A stretch of 64,000 bases of DNA from JAGRMG01 sp047975215 (GTDB lineage: Bacteria > Pseudomonadota > Alphaproteobacteria > Rhodobacterales > Rhodobacteraceae). How positions within the stretch are numbered: the stretch's first letter is position 1; the number at the start of each line of letters is the position of its first letter. Under the pieces are notes generated by a model, which ran no database searches, was not told the origin of the DNA, and saw only the letters and a program-made list of their open reading frames with translations. Below, piece by piece: positions 42,104 to 51,939 of this stretch. The stretch covers positions 74,044-138,043 of the forward strand of contig JBKEDD010000129.1 of NCBI GenBank assembly GCA_047975215.1, given 5' to 3'. The position numbers and the translations under genes are program-made.

Positions 42104-42862
42104 TCAGTTTATCAGCCGGGGCTTGGCCACCGGCGCCGCGTTCGGCAGCACGCCCAGCCGGCGCGCAACCTCGGAATAGGCATCGGTCAGACTGCCCAGA
42201 TCGCGCCGGAAAACATCCTTGTCCAGCTTCTGGCCGCTTTCGATATCCCACAGCCGGCAACTGTCGGGGCTGATCTCGTCGGCGACGATCAGGCGCATGA
42301 AATCGCCGTCGTAGACGCGGCCGATCTCGATCTTGAAGTCGATCAGCCGGATGCCCACGGCCAGCATCACGCCGGACAGGAAATCGTTGACCCGCAGCGC
42401 CAGGCTGACGATATCGTCCATGTCCTGCTGGCTGGCCCAGCCGAAGGCGGCGATATGTTCCTCACTGACCAGCGGGTCGCCAAGCTTGTCGTCCTTGTAG
42501 CAGTATTCGACGATCGGGCGGGGCAATTGCATGCCCTCTTCCAGCCCGAGACGCGTGGCCAGCGACCCGGCGGCATAGTTGCGCACGATGACTTCAAGCG
42601 GAATGATCTCGCAGGCGCGTACCAGCTGTTCGCGCATGTTCAGCCGGCGGATGAAATGCGTCGGTACGCCGATCTGGTTGAGACCGGTCATGAAGAATTC
42701 GCTCAGGCGGTTGTTCAGCACCCCCTTGCCCTCGATCACGTCGCGCTTCTGGGCGTTGAAGGCGGTCGCGTCATCCTTGAAATACTGCACGACAGTGCCC
42801 GGTTCGGGACCTTCGTACAGGATCTTCGCCTTGCCTTCGTAGATCTTCTTGCGGCGCGCCAT
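42104..42862 (-). CDS. purC: Phosphoribosylaminoimidazole-succinocarboxamide synthase
   Basis: ATP-dependent joining of CAIR and aspartate to SAICAR. 252 residues starting MARRKKIYEGKAKILYEGPEPGTVVQYFKDDATAFN, with KGVLNNRLSEFFM, PLEVIVRNYAAGS, IVEYCYKDD, KIEIGRVYDG and ADEISPDSCRLWD. ATG 42862 has AGAGGTTTGCC upstream. The frame is open further upstream but without similarity. It is divergent from the ATPase zeta gene across 236 bp. Confidence 0.97.
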   Translation of the reverse strand: MARRKKIYEGKAKILYEGPEPGTVVQYFKDDATAFNAQKRDVIEGKGVLNNRLSEFFMTGLNQIGVPTHFIRRLNMREQLVRACEIIPLEVIVRNYAAGSLATRLGLEEGMQLPRPIVEYCYKDDKLGDPLVSEEHIAAFGWASQQDMDDIVSLALRVNDFLSGVMLAVGIRLIDFKIEIGRVYDGDFMRLIVADEISPDSCRLWDIESGQKLDKDVFRRDLGSLTDAYSEVARRLGVLPNAAPVAKPRLIN

Positions 42863-43098
42863 GGCAAACCTCTCGCGGATCGGCGCCGGAAGTGAGTCCC
42901 GGTCCGTTGCCGACCTCATAATGCAAGGGCCGCGGTGCCGCAAGCAAGCCTCAGCGATTCGCCGCCCGCGGCGGCGCCCTCGTCCGTGACGGTGCGTCTG
43001 TCGCACCTTGCCGCATTCCCCGCCCGCCCTCTTGCGGTTGTCTGCCGCCCGCGTCATATCTGGATCAGCAACAACGACTTTCAGGGGGGCCGCGCCCA

Positions 43099-43416
43099 AT
43101 GACCACTTTCGACGACCGCGAGACCGCATTCGAAGCGAAGTTCGCCCATGACGAGGAAATGACCTTCAAGGCCGTGGCCCGGCGCAACAAGCTGACCGGT
43201 CTGTGGGCCGCCGGCCTGCTGGGCAAGTCCGGCGCCGAGGCCGATGAATACGCCAAGTCCGTGGTGCTGGCCGATTTCGAGGAAGCCGGTCACGAAGACG
43301 TGGTGCGCAAACTTCTCGCCGATCTGGGCGATCGCACCGATGCCGCCGCCATCCGCGCCAAGATGGATGAAATGCTGCTGGTGGCCAAGCAGCAGCTGAT
43401 GAACGAGGCCGATTGA
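43099..43416 (+). CDS. F1-ATPase inhibitor zeta subunit (DUF1476)
   Basis: A 105-residue, mostly helical protein, MTTFDDRETAFEAKFAHDEEMTFKA at the start, then RRNKLTGLWAAGLLG and a C-terminal helical bundle. This is the alphaproteobacterial zeta subunit, described in Paracoccus, whose N-terminal segment blocks rotation of F1 to prevent ATP hydrolysis. It is encoded away from the atp operon, as usual. AGGGGGGCCGCGCCCA precedes ATG 43099. Confidence 0.93.
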   Translation: MTTFDDRETAFEAKFAHDEEMTFKAVARRNKLTGLWAAGLLGKSGAEADEYAKSVVLADFEEAGHEDVVRKLLADLGDRTDAAAIRAKMDEMLLVAKQQLMNEAD

Positions 43417-43439
43417 GACCGCGCCCGGGCGCCTGCACT

Positions 43440-43472
43440 TACGGCGGCGCATGATCTTGATGCGCCGTATTC
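43440..43472 (+). terminator. Hairpin after the zeta-subunit gene
   Basis: An 8-bp stem CGGCGCAT / ATGCGCCG with loop GATCTTG, about 30 bp past the zeta stop. No strong U-run; possible Rho-assisted or attenuating stem before the methyltransferase gene. Confidence 0.45.
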
Positions 43473-43560
43473 GGTTGCCATGATGCCCCGCCCGTGACAA
43501 ACCGGACCCTCTCACATACTGGGGCGCGAATGCCCCGATCCGCGACTCGGGACACCCGCC

Positions 43561-44583
43561 ATGACCAATCCGCTCGCCGCAATACTGGACAGCCGCGACT
43601 ATATCCTTGCCGATGGCGCCACCGGCACCAACCTGTTCGCCATGGGGCTTCAGGCCGGTGAGGCACCCGAGTTGTGGAACACCGACGATCCGCGGAAAAT
43701 CACGGCGCTTTATGCCGGTGCGGTGGATGCGGGCAGCGATCTGTTCCTGACCAACTCGTTCGGCGGCAACGCCTCACGGCTCAGGCTGCACAATGCGCAT
43801 AAACGGGTCGGCGAACTGAACCGCGTGGCGGCCGAACTCGCCCGCGAGGTCGCCGACCGGGCAGAGCGCGAGGTGATCGTCGCGGGTTCGGTCGGCCCCA
43901 CCGGCGAAATAATGGAACCCGTGGGCGCGCTGAGCCATGCGCTTGCCGTCGAGATGTTTCACGAACAGGCAGAGGCCCTGAAGGCGGGCGGCGCCGACGT
44001 GCTGTGGCTCGAGACGATTTCCGCCCCCGAGGAATACCGCGCCGCCGCCGAGGCGTTCGGACTGGCCGGCATGGCTTGGTGCGGTACGATGAGTTTCGAC
44101 ACCGCCGGGCGCACCATGATGGGCGTGACCTCGGCGGCCATGGTCGATCTGGTCGAGAACCTGCCCAATCCGCCGCTTGCCTTCGGCGCCAATTGCGGTA
44201 CCGGCGCCTCGGATATCCTGCGGACCGTGCTGGGCTTTGTCGCCCAGGGCACCGAGCGCCCGATCATCTCGAAGGGCAATGCCGGCATCCCGAAATATGT
44301 CGACGGGCATATCCACTATGACGGCACGCCCGAACTGATGGGCGACTATGCCGCACTGGCCCGCGATGCCGGCGCCCGCATCGTCGGCGGCTGCTGCGGC
44401 ACCGCGCCCGAACACCTGCGCCGGATGCGCGACGCGCTGGACAGCCGCCCGCGCGGAGAACGCCCGACACTCGAACAGATCGCGGCGGCGCTTGGCGCCT
44501 TCACCTCGGCCTCGGACGGGACCGGGGAGGATACCGGCGGCGGATCCGAGCGTCGCCCCCGCCGCGGGCGCCGCCGGGGCTGA
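43561..44583 (+). CDS. bmt: Betaine-homocysteine S-methyltransferase
   Basis: Transfers a methyl group from glycine betaine (or a related donor) to homocysteine, giving methionine. 340 residues of the Pfam S-methyl_trans barrel: LADGATGTNLFAMGL at the start, TNSFGGNASRL, the zinc ligands in GANCGTGA and GGCCGTAPEHL. A low-complexity tail (GGGSERRPRRGRRRG) follows residue ~320. ATG 43561 is kept. No SAM riboswitch motif was seen upstream. The donor assignment is by family; homocysteine transfer is firm. Confidence 0.88.
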   Translation: MTNPLAAILDSRDYILADGATGTNLFAMGLQAGEAPELWNTDDPRKITALYAGAVDAGSDLFLTNSFGGNASRLRLHNAHKRVGELNRVAAELAREVADRAEREVIVAGSVGPTGEIMEPVGALSHALAVEMFHEQAEALKAGGADVLWLETISAPEEYRAAAEAFGLAGMAWCGTMSFDTAGRTMMGVTSAAMVDLVENLPNPPLAFGANCGTGASDILRTVLGFVAQGTERPIISKGNAGIPKYVDGHIHYDGTPELMGDYAALARDAGARIVGGCCGTAPEHLRRMRDALDSRPRGERPTLEQIAAALGAFTSASDGTGEDTGGGSERRPRRGRRRG

Positions 44584-44584
44584 G

Positions 44585-44618
44585 CCGGGCATAGGGGCCG
44601 TATCTCCGGCCCGGTTTT
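44585..44618 (+). terminator. Intrinsic terminator of bmt
   Basis: CCGGGC (44585-44590) pairs with GCCCGG (44609-44614) around a GC-rich inner stem, and TTTT follows at once. It lies immediately after the bmt stop in the convergent gap to clpX. Confidence 0.78.
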
Positions 44619-44674
44619 CGGGATTATCTGCACGCTGACCGGTGCCACAATGCCGCCCCGTTGGGCGACAAGGG

Positions 44675-45943
<1,269 letters not shown>

Positions 45944-46111
45944 CGTCCGTCTACCTTTCGGGCTCCGTTTTCCGCCTTTGGCCCCGCGTCGGGGCGGTGT
46001 CACCCACCTGAGGGGCCAGCTTAGGCGAGCGGTACTGGCTCCACAATCGCAAATTGCCCCGGGTCAAGCACCCGTCGGCGCGCGCCGCGTTCAGCTTGTC
46101 GCACGCCGAAA

Positions 46112-46744
46112 TCAGCTGTCGGCCTCGTCCGGCCGGATGCGGCTCTCGACGATCTCGTCGATATGGCCCCACTCCTTGGCCTCTTCGGGAGACATGAAAT
46201 TGTCGCGGTCCAGCGCACGCTCCACCGCCTTCTTGGACTGGCCGGTGTGCTTGACATAGATATCGTACAACCGGTCCTTCAGCTTCTGGGTCTCGGCGGC
46301 ATGGATCATGATATCGCTGGCCTGACCCTGGTACCCGCCCGAGGGCTGGTGCACCATGATACGGCTGTTGGGCAGCGAAAACCGCATCCCCGCCTCGCCG
46401 CCGACCAGCAGCAATGACCCCATCGAGGCGGCCTGGCCGATAACCAGAGTGCTGCATTTCGGCTTGATGTACTGCATGGTGTCGTAGATCGACAGGCCCG
46501 ACGTCACCACGCCGCCCGGCGAGTTGATGTAGATGCTGATTTCCTTGGAGGGGTTCTCGGCCTCCAGGTGCAGAAGCTGCGCCACGACCAGATGGCACAT
46601 GCCATCGTGGATCGGGCCATTGATGAAGATGATCCTTTCCTTCAGCAGGCGCGAAAAGATGTCGTAGGCGCGCTCGCCACGGCTGGTCTGTTCGACCACC
46701 ATCGGAACCAGCGTGTTGTTGTAGGTGTCGATCGGATCAAACAT
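46112..46744 (-). CDS. clpP: ATP-dependent Clp protease proteolytic subunit
   Basis: 210-residue serine protease with S107 in VIGQAASMGSLLL, H132 in IMVHQPSGG and an Asp near 181 (AKEWGHID), the ClpP triad. It starts MFDPIDTYNNTLVPMVVEQT; the frame is open further upstream but the ATG at 46744 is the family start. It precedes clpX on the same strand. Confidence 0.98.
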   Translation of the reverse strand: MFDPIDTYNNTLVPMVVEQTSRGERAYDIFSRLLKERIIFINGPIHDGMCHLVVAQLLHLEAENPSKEISIYINSPGGVVTSGLSIYDTMQYIKPKCSTLVIGQAASMGSLLLVGGEAGMRFSLPNSRIMVHQPSGGYQGQASDIMIHAAETQKLKDRLYDIYVKHTGQSKKAVERALDRDNFMSPEEAKEWGHIDEIVESRIRPDEADS

Positions 46745-46928
46745 TGCTGTTGCCTGCTCTTGTGGAAACCGGGACCATACCCGGGGTTGCGTGCCCCAAG
46801 TCTTAGTGGCGCCGCCCGGGGGCTGCAAGGGGCGGGCGGCAAATTGAACGGCCGGAAGCGCCACACATCTTCCGGTCGCCGCCCTCGGGGCGTTATGTTA
46901 TCCGCATCACGGCTTGGGAAGGACCGTC

Positions 46929-47936
46929 ATGCGCACCGACAGCTTCGTTCAGAAAGGCGCCGCGGCCAGCCTGGCGGTGCCGTTCTCGGGGCCGGCGCAG
47001 GAATTCCGTTTCCTGCTGCTGCCCAAGGCGACGATGCTTGCCGTGGCCAGCGCCATCGAACCGTTGCGCATGGCCAACCAGGTCAGCGGGAGCGAGCTAT
47101 TCCGCTGGTACATCATGACCGAGGATGGCGCACCCGTGACCTGTTCGAACGGCATGAGGGTGACGCCCGATCTGGCGCTTGAACCGCTGCCGCCCGAGGC
47201 GACCGGGTTCGTCTGCGCCGGGGTAGAACCCCAGCGCAGCGCGGGCGAGGCGACGCTGAACTGGCTCAGACGGCAGGACCGGTTCGGACGGCGGCTTGGC
47301 GGCATCTGTACGGGCGCCTTCGCGATGGCGCAGGCCGGTCTGCTGCGCGATCACGCCTTCACGCTGCACTGGGAAAACCAGCCCGGTTTTGTCGAGGCAT
47401 TTCCAGATCTGCGCCCCTCGCCCGGCATCTTCGAGATCTCGGGCCGCTACATGACCTGCGGGGGCGGCAGCGCCGCCACCGACATGATGCTGACCCTGAT
47501 CGAACAACGCCACGGCAAGAACCTGGCAATCATCGTCGCCGACATGTGCCTGCACACGCGCAGCGGCCAGCCCGGCGCGCCGCAGAAATCAAGCTATGCG
47601 GTGGCCATCGGGTCGCGCAATCCGCGCCTGCTGGCGGCGCTGAACCTGATGCAGGACGCGATCGAGCACCCTTTGCCGATCGCCGATCTGAGCGAGCGTC
47701 TGGACATATCGCGCCGCCAGCTCGAGCGGCTGTTCCAGCGGTACCTGGGCCAGAGTCCGAAACAGGTCTATTCCGAAATGCGCCTCGGCCATGCCTATGC
47801 GCTGCTGAGCGAGACCGCGATGACCGTGACCGAGATCGCGCTGGCCAGCGGGTTTTCCGGGACCGCGCATTTTTCGCGCCAGTTCAGAGCACGTTTCGGC
47901 GCCAGCCCGCATTTCTTCCGCAAGAGCTGGTCGTGA
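46929..47936 (+). CDS. GlxA-family AraC-type transcriptional regulator
   Basis: 335 residues in two domains. The first (~15-190) is a DJ-1/PfpI-like amidotransferase fold with GGICTGAFAMAQAGLL (Cys in the nucleophile-elbow position) and FEISGRYMTCGGGSAATDMML. The second (~215-330) is a pair of AraC HTH motifs (DLSERLDISRRQLERLFQRYLG, and EIALASGFSGTAHFSRQFRARFG). Relatives include CdhR and GbdR of carnitine and betaine catabolism. GGGAAGGA lies 5 nt before ATG 46929. It is divergent from clpP; targets are not evident. Confidence 0.9.
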   Translation: MRTDSFVQKGAAASLAVPFSGPAQEFRFLLLPKATMLAVASAIEPLRMANQVSGSELFRWYIMTEDGAPVTCSNGMRVTPDLALEPLPPEATGFVCAGVEPQRSAGEATLNWLRRQDRFGRRLGGICTGAFAMAQAGLLRDHAFTLHWENQPGFVEAFPDLRPSPGIFEISGRYMTCGGGSAATDMMLTLIEQRHGKNLAIIVADMCLHTRSGQPGAPQKSSYAVAIGSRNPRLLAALNLMQDAIEHPLPIADLSERLDISRRQLERLFQRYLGQSPKQVYSEMRLGHAYALLSETAMTVTEIALASGFSGTAHFSRQFRARFGASPHFFRKSWS

Positions 47937-47950
47937 CGCGGACCGTCGGG

Positions 47951-47996
47951 GGCCAAGCGCCTTGCGGGGCGCTTGGCCACGGCGCTTGCAAGCGCC
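47951..47996. terminator. Two adjacent perfect hairpins between the GlxA-type gene and soxF
   Basis: GGCCAAGCGCC / GGCGCTTGGCC (11-bp stem, loop TTGCGG, 47951-47978) and the perfect palindrome GGCGCTTGCAAGCGCC (47981-47996). The two share the GGCGCTTG core. They lie between convergent genes, ending 3 bp before the soxF stop codon. Confidence 0.65.
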
Positions 47997-47999
47997 TTG

Positions 48000-49262
48000 T
48001 CAGCCGAACATGTCGGCCGTGATGCCGGCGTACCAGCCGAGGCTTTCCTCGTAGGTCTGCTTGCGCAGCGCAGCGTCTTCGCCGGTCTGGCTGATAAAGC
48101 TCTCGACGCTGGCGATCTTTTCGTCGGTGGCCTCGTAGGCGGCCCCGACCTTGACCCCGTCGTCGGTGCCCAGCAGCGACCAGCAGGTGTTCGAATACTT
48201 GGCCGGGAAAACCTTGGAATCGGTCAGCGCACCGCGCACCGCCATCGCCGCCACCTTGGCCTGGCTGTTGGCCGAGAACCCCGATTTGGGCATGTCACCC
48301 TGGGCGCTGGCATCTCCCAGCACATGAATGTTCTCGTCTGCCCGGGCCTGCATGGTGTGGGGATTGACCGGCACCCAGTTGCCATCCGTGATGCCGGCGA
48401 TCTCGCAGATGCGGCCGGCCTTCTGCGCCGGGATGACGTTGCAGACATCGACCTTGTTCACCTCGCCGTCGATATCGATCGTCATCGCGGCGGGATCGAC
48501 CGAGGTGTTGGCAGCACCGAAATCGGGGCCGATGCGTTCGACCATGCCGCCGTAATGGCGCATCCAACCGTCCTCGAACAGCGCCTGTTTCGAGAACTTC
48601 TCCATGGGATCGACGATCAGGATCTTGGCGGTCGGGTTGATCTGCTTGAGCCGGTGCGCGACCATCGAAATCCGCTCATACGGCCCCGGCGGGCAGCGGA
48701 ACGGGTTGGGCGGGGCAATCATGGCATAGACGCCGCCCGCGGGCATCGCCTCGATCTGCGCCTTCAGTAGCTGGGTCTGCGAGCCGGCCTTGTAGGCGTG
48801 CGGCATCGCGTTCTGGGCCGAAATGCCCCAACCCGGAACGGCGCCTTCGACAAAGTCGATGCCGGGGCTCAGGATCAGCCTGTCATAGGGCAGCGTGCCG
48901 CCACCCGCGAGGCTGACGGTCTTCGCATCCCGGTCGATGCCGACCGCCCAGTCGTGCACGACGTTGACCCCGTAATCAGCCGCCAGCTTGCCATAGGTGT
49001 GGCCCAGCGCGGCGAACTCCTGAAAGCCGCCGAGATAGAGGTTGGAGAAGAAACAGGTATAGTAGGTGCGGGTCGGTTCGATCAGGGTCACGTCGATGGC
49101 GCCCTTCGATCCTTCGGCGATCTGGCGCGCCGCCGTGGCACCGCCGGCGCCGCCGCCGATCACCACGACCCTCGGCTTGCCCGCCGCCATCACCATCGGC
49201 GCGCCCAGGCTCGCCGCCAGGCCGATGGTCGTTCCCAGAAAAGTCCGTCTGTTCAGTGTCAT
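48000..49262 (-). CDS. soxF: SoxF: flavocytochrome c sulfide dehydrogenase flavoprotein subunit
   Basis: 420 residues. A Tat signal (LNRRTFLGTTIGLAASLGAPMVMA) precedes the FAD Rossmann motif VVVIGGGAGGATAARQI. The conserved Cys that attaches FAD covalently is in RTYYTCFFSNLYLGG. CPPGPYERIS and the C-terminal ISFIS-type FCSD domain (~345-420) follow. With SoxE it oxidises sulfide or persulfide in the periplasm and passes electrons to cytochrome c. GGAGGAGGAACCCC precedes ATG 49262. Last gene of the sox transcript. Confidence 0.94.
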   Translation of the reverse strand: MTLNRRTFLGTTIGLAASLGAPMVMAAGKPRVVVIGGGAGGATAARQIAEGSKGAIDVTLIEPTRTYYTCFFSNLYLGGFQEFAALGHTYGKLAADYGVNVVHDWAVGIDRDAKTVSLAGGGTLPYDRLILSPGIDFVEGAVPGWGISAQNAMPHAYKAGSQTQLLKAQIEAMPAGGVYAMIAPPNPFRCPPGPYERISMVAHRLKQINPTAKILIVDPMEKFSKQALFEDGWMRHYGGMVERIGPDFGAANTSVDPAAMTIDIDGEVNKVDVCNVIPAQKAGRICEIAGITDGNWVPVNPHTMQARADENIHVLGDASAQGDMPKSGFSANSQAKVAAMAVRGALTDSKVFPAKYSNTCWSLLGTDDGVKVGAAYEATDEKIASVESFISQTGEDAALRKQTYEESLGWYAGITADMFG

Positions 49263-49297
49263 GGGGTTCCTCCTCCCGTTGGTGGTCTGCGCCCGAC

Positions 49298-50017
49298 CTA
49301 TTCGAGCGCGGCGAAAAATGCCGCCAGCGCGGCAATCTCCTCATCCGAAAGCCGCCCGGCCATCATCTGCATCACCGGGTGCGGGCGCAGCTTTCGCTTG
49401 TAGGCATGCATGGCGACCACGAAATCCTCGTTGCGCCAGCCGGTGATCGCCGGAATGCCGCGGTCGCTGCCGTCCTTGCGGTGGCAGGTCAGGCATTCAC
49501 CGGACAGGTATTCGCCATAGTCCGGGTCGCCGGCCATCGCCAGCACCTCGGGCGCCAGCGCCACCTCGGGCGCGAACGCGGTCGGCGACGCCTCGGGAAT
49601 ATCGCGCGGCTTGTCCGAGAAGGTTCGCAGATAGGCCAGCAGGTCGTGACGGTCCTTTTGCGAAACGATCCCGGCAAAGCTCATCCGCGTTCCGGTGACA
49701 AGCGCCTTGGGGTTCTCCAGATAGGCATTGAGCTGGTCCAGTTCCCAGACCAGTCCGTCGGCGCCCGCCCGGCGCATGGCGTCGGAATATCTGAACCCTT
49801 CCAGCGATGCCGCCTTGCGCCCGAATATCCCGTTCAGATGCGGCCCGATGCGGTTCTTGGCACGCGCCCCGACCATGTGGCAGGCCGCGCACTTGCGATA
49901 GACATCCGCGCCGCGTTCGGAATCGCCGATACGCTCGGCCCCGGCGGCGGTCGCCAGTACCGACCAGGCCAGCAATACCGATCCTGCAAGGATGGTCCGT
50001 CTTCGGCTCTTCAGCAT
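49298..50017 (-). CDS. soxE: SoxE: dihaem cytochrome c subunit of sulfide dehydrogenase
   Basis: 239 residues with a signal peptide (~1-27) and two class I cytochrome c domains. The first haem site is CAACH (43-47) and the second CLTCH (175-179). Met ligands are available at RMSFAG and in the C-terminal domain (PVMQMM). It accepts electrons from SoxF. GAGGGAGGAATTGCC precedes ATG 50017, better than an in-frame start at 50077. It is preceded by soxB with a 128-bp gap where soxC and soxD are found in the Paracoccus cluster. Confidence 0.93.
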   Translation of the reverse strand: MLKSRRRTILAGSVLLAWSVLATAAGAERIGDSERGADVYRKCAACHMVGARAKNRIGPHLNGIFGRKAASLEGFRYSDAMRRAGADGLVWELDQLNAYLENPKALVTGTRMSFAGIVSQKDRHDLLAYLRTFSDKPRDIPEASPTAFAPEVALAPEVLAMAGDPDYGEYLSGECLTCHRKDGSDRGIPAITGWRNEDFVVAMHAYKRKLRPHPVMQMMAGRLSDEEIAALAAFFAALE

Positions 50018-50145
50018 GGCAATTCCTCCCTCATCGCCATTCCGTCCGATCCGGTCGGTCCTGCCGGCGTGTTCCAAGCACCGCCAGGATGATGACCATT
50101 GCGCGCGTCTGCCCCCCTCTCCTTCTTTTCTGCTTGCCCGCTGCG
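50018..50145. other. soxB-soxE intergenic gap at the usual position of soxCD
   Basis: 128 bp between the soxB stop and soxE start. No remnant of a sulfite-dehydrogenase-like or cytochrome coding sequence was seen in either frame. A 22-codon open frame (50032-50100, minus) has no recognisable product. Confidence 0.6.
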
Positions 50146-51843
50146 TCAGCCGCCGACGATCCGGACGGACGTGTTCGGGGCGACCGATACACTGCCCTCA
50201 CGGCGGATATGGCTTTCGAGCACATCCCAGATCTGGGGGCCCTCGGTGGCCTGGTTGACGCTGGCCCATCCGGCCACGACGTAGCTCTTGGCCGGGTCGA
50301 TCGCCTCTCCCGTCCCGAGCAGAGTCAGATCGGAGATCCGTTGACCCTGCGGTTTTCCGATATCGATGCGATAGCCCAGCCCGCCCACCCGAACCATGTC
50401 TCCGCCCTGCTGGTAATAGGGGTCGGGGTTGAACAGGTTATCGCCCACGTCTTCAAGAATGACATGAATGAATTCACCTGTCATCTCCGTCCTGTAGGCC
50501 TTGCCGTAGGTCATCGCCGTGACGCCGAAGATATCCTCGCGGGTGATGTCCTGCCCCGGAAGAACCGACGGGCCCCAGCGCACTCCGGGCGAGAGGGCGA
50601 TTTCGGCATCGCGTTCGCGCAACAGCGCCTCGCAGATCAGATCGTCCCATGTGCCGTTGAAGTTGCCGCGCCGGTATAGCAGGCTTTCGCTCCGTCCGAT
50701 CACCTCGTCCAGTTCGGCCTTGAAGGGCGCGCGCTGTTCGTCGATCAGCGCGGCGACGGAAGGGTCGGAACCGATCACATCGGCAAAGACCGGAATCAGC
50801 TTGTGGCGGAACCCCATCATGCGGCCGTCGCGCACGTCCAGATCGACGCGGGACACGAACTTGCCGTTCGACCCGGACGCGACGATGATCGTTTCGCCGA
50901 CAAGCACGGGTTCAGGCAACGCATCATGCGTGTGCCCCGACAGGATCACGTCGATGCCGCGCACCCTTGCGGCCATCTTCCGGTCGACATCGAAGCCGTT
51001 ATGCGACAGCAGCACGACAAGATCGGCGCCCATGGCGCGGACCTCGTCCACCATTTTTTGCATGTGTTCGTCGCGGATCCCGAATGCGTATTCGGGAAAC
51101 ATCCAGCCCGGGTTGGCGATGGGCATGTAGGGAAACGCCTGGCCGATCACCGCGATCCGGGCACCGCCGCTATCAAAGAACCGGTAGGGTTCGAAATCTT
51201 CCGACGGCTCGTCCCATTCGGCGTCGAATATGTTCTGCCCCAGCGCCGCGAAAGGCAGCCCGCCCACGATCTCGCGCAGCCGGTCTGATCCCAGCGTGAA
51301 TTCCCAATGGAAGGTCATGGCGTCGGGCTTCAGCGAGTTCATCACGTTCACCATGTCCTGACCGGCGGTCTTGAGACAGGTGTAGGAGCCGTGCCAGGTA
51401 TCGCCGCCGTCCAGCAGCAGCGCGCCGGGCCGTTCGGCGCGGATCGCGTTCACCACGGTTGCCACCCGGTCGAGCCCGCCAACGCGGCCGTAGGCACGCG
51501 CCAGCGCCGCGAAATCGTCATGGGTCAGCGCGTAGGCCGAAGGGCTGCCATCGTCGATCCCGTAGAGGCGGCGAAAATCGGCGCCGGTGATATGGGGCAC
51601 CTGGCCGCGGCTTTCGCCGACACCGAGGTTGACCGAAGGCTCGCGGAACCAGACCGGTTTGAGCTGGGCATGAATGTCGGTGATGTGGATCAGGGTCACA
51701 TTGCCGAAACTGTCAAACTCAAGCAACTGCTCCTGGGAAAGCCGTTGCTGCGCGGCCAGACGCGCCCAGTTGCCCGCCCCGGAGGCGCCCAGAAGCGCCG
51801 AGGCCGCCATCGAGACCTGAAGGAAATCGCGGCGCGAGATCAT
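50146..51843 (-). CDS. soxB: SoxB: thiosulfohydrolase of the Sox complex
   Basis: Releases sulfate hydrolytically from cysteine-S-thiosulfonate on SoxY. 565 residues of the 5'-nucleotidase type. A Tat signal (MISRRDFLQVSMAASALLGASGAG) is followed by dimanganese-site motifs LIHITDIHAQLKP, LLDGGDTWHGS, LLSHNGFD and ILSGHTHDALPE. The C-terminal domain (~390-565) includes GGDMVRVGGL. ATG 51843 gives the canonical SoxB start and length. A GTG at 51867 would add 8 residues before the Tat signal. Confidence 0.95.
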   Translation of the reverse strand: MISRRDFLQVSMAASALLGASGAGNWARLAAQQRLSQEQLLEFDSFGNVTLIHITDIHAQLKPVWFREPSVNLGVGESRGQVPHITGADFRRLYGIDDGSPSAYALTHDDFAALARAYGRVGGLDRVATVVNAIRAERPGALLLDGGDTWHGSYTCLKTAGQDMVNVMNSLKPDAMTFHWEFTLGSDRLREIVGGLPFAALGQNIFDAEWDEPSEDFEPYRFFDSGGARIAVIGQAFPYMPIANPGWMFPEYAFGIRDEHMQKMVDEVRAMGADLVVLLSHNGFDVDRKMAARVRGIDVILSGHTHDALPEPVLVGETIIVASGSNGKFVSRVDLDVRDGRMMGFRHKLIPVFADVIGSDPSVAALIDEQRAPFKAELDEVIGRSESLLYRRGNFNGTWDDLICEALLRERDAEIALSPGVRWGPSVLPGQDITREDIFGVTAMTYGKAYRTEMTGEFIHVILEDVGDNLFNPDPYYQQGGDMVRVGGLGYRIDIGKPQGQRISDLTLLGTGEAIDPAKSYVVAGWASVNQATEGPQIWDVLESHIRREGSVSVAPNTSVRIVGG

Positions 51844-51939
51844 CCCAGTATGGGTCCGTTCCGACACGCATGAATGCGCATGTTTGTATAACCTTTGACC
51901 GGAAACCCCGCGCCGGCGCGACGCGGGGTTTGTCGTGGA

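Noticed and set aside
43417..43560. SAM-type riboswitch upstream of the methyltransferase gene
   Set aside because: Only one simple hairpin is visible; none of the conserved SAM-II or SAM/SAH elements I know were found.
50018..50145. Degraded remnant of soxCD between soxB and soxE
   Set aside because: 128 bp is too short, and neither molybdopterin-domain nor CxxCH motifs are present in any frame.
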